Assembly (NCBI GenBank): GCA_023416415.1
Contig: JAEZHR010000026.1
Location: 1 to 5,574, forward strand
Direction of reading: 5' to 3'
Source of the DNA: Pseudomonadota bacterium
GTDB taxonomy: Bacteria > Pseudomonadota > Gammaproteobacteria > Burkholderiales > Burkholderiaceae_D
DNA length: 5,574 bases
The notes beneath the pieces are model-generated. The model was given only the letters and a program-made list of their open reading frames with translations, searched no databases and was not told the DNA's origin. Shown piece by piece: positions 5,013 through 5,574 of the stretch (its first letter is position 1; each line of letters opens with the position of its first letter). Both the position numbers and the translations under genes were made by a program.

Positions 5013-5574
5013 ATGAAGGCAGGTGGAAAGCTGGCGCGGCAGCGCGAGATGATCGATGCGTTGCGGGCTCAGCTGGAGCGGGCGTACGGGAAAGTACAGG
5101 TCTTCGAAACGCATATTTCCTGGGTGCTGCTCGCCGGCGGATGGGCGTGGAAGTTCAAAAAGGCGCTCGCGCTCGCCTTTCTCGATCACACGAGGCTCGC
5201 CGTGCGGCATTTCCACTGCATGGAAGAGCTGCGCCTGAACCGGCGACTGGCGTCCGGGCTGTACCTGGAGGTCGTGCCTGTCACCGGCAGCGTGCAAGCG
5301 CCGGTGCTGGGCGGGCAGGGCGCACCCATAGATTATGCGGTGAAGATGCGCGCGTTCGATCAGTCGGCCTTGTGGGATGCGCGCTTGCGCGAAGGCGTGC
5401 TGGGCGCCGACGAAATCGACCAGCTGGCAATGCTGATGGCGAACTTTCATCGCCAGGCGCTGCAGGCGCCAGCCGATTCCGAATGGGGGACACCCGCTGT
5501 CCTGCAAGCGATCGCGGAGGAAAACTTTGCAAGCATCGCGCGCCTGGCGAGTCCGGAACAATGGGCAGCGGTTG
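5013..5574 (+). CDS. Aminoglycoside-phosphotransferase-like/P-loop ATPase protein, N-terminal part (runs off window)
   Basis: The frame is open from ATG 5013 to the window edge: 187 codons plus one base, no stop. The sequence fits the N-terminal half of the proteins usually annotated as bifunctional aminoglycoside phosphotransferase/ATP-binding protein (COG2187 plus COG0645, like Rv2004c). Visible signatures are ETHISWVLLAG (32-42), WKFKKA (46-51) with candidate ATP-contacting lysines, FLDH (56-59), CMEELRLNRRLA (69-80), YLEVVPVTG (84-92) and YAVKMRAF (108-115). Full-length members are about 500 aa, with a Walker A domain in the second half that is outside the window. The true substrate is not an aminoglycoside as far as is known. 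GGAGG (5007-5011) lies only one nt before ATG 5013, although the G-run from 5004 could pair in a better register. ATG 5049 is an alternative start but has a poor site. It is in an operon with the CBS gene. Confidence 0.86.
   Translation, partial: MKAGGKLARQREMIDALRAQLERAYGKVQVFETHISWVLLAGGWAWKFKKALALAFLDHTRLAVRHFHCMEELRLNRRLASGLYLEVVPVTGSVQAPVLGGQGAPIDYAVKMRAFDQSALWDARLREGVLGADEIDQLAMLMANFHRQALQAPADSEWGTPAVLQAIAEENFASIARLASPEQWAAV

Noticed and set aside
4842..5561. A 239-codon open frame on the - strand
   Set aside because: It is antisense to the CBS and kinase-like genes, which have strong motifs. The translation has no recognisable domain. It is a shadow typical of GC-rich DNA.

Overview
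The window looks like chromosome from a GC-rich Gram-negative proteobacterium, most likely a betaproteobacterium. The reasons are the HemW C-terminus, the CCA-encoded tRNA-Ser, canonical GGAGG-type ribosome binding sites, and two FNR/ANR-type operator sequences. The lineage is inferred from sequence style, since no search was possible. I see no insertion sequence, phage gene, CRISPR array or rRNA.

Layout: (1) 1-281, + strand: the C-terminal end of hemW, the heme chaperone related to coproporphyrinogen oxidase. (2) 326-484, +: a sigma70-like promoter, a perfect leader hairpin, and tRNA-Ser(UGA). (3) 510-1961, -: a complete DASS/SLC13-family anion (probably dicarboxylate) transporter of 483 aa. 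(4) 1962-2160: a divergent control region with a near-consensus FNR box. It sits where a class II activator site should be relative to a small 54-aa membrane protein gene (2161-2325, +). (5) 2364-3050, +: an exported SGNH/GDSL-family hydrolase, 38 nt behind the small gene and probably co-transcribed with it. (6) 3038-4186, -: an ATP-grasp ligase of unknown substrate, whose 3' end overlaps the hydrolase by 13 bp. (7) 4187-4545: a divergent intergenic region with a second FNR-like sequence. (8) 4546-4995, +: a paired CBS-domain protein resembling mycobacterial Hrp1. (9) 5013-end, +: the N-terminal part of a large kinase-like protein (aminoglycoside-phosphotransferase-like domain, usually followed by a P-loop ATPase domain), 17 nt behind the CBS gene and cut by the window edge.

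The most interesting thread is low oxygen. Two separate operons, the small membrane protein plus hydrolase and the CBS protein plus kinase-like protein, each have a 9/10 match to TTGAT-N4-ATCAA upstream. A CBS-pair protein (Hrp1/Rv2626c) and a protein of the second kind (Rv2004c) both belong to the DosR hypoxia regulon of Mycobacterium tuberculosis. The same gene pair may therefore be under a different oxygen regulator here. The transporter shares the first operator region and could also respond to it. No clearly new defence or mobile system is visible. The most likely undescribed elements are the 54-aa protein, the orphan ATP-grasp enzyme and the anaerobic linkage.
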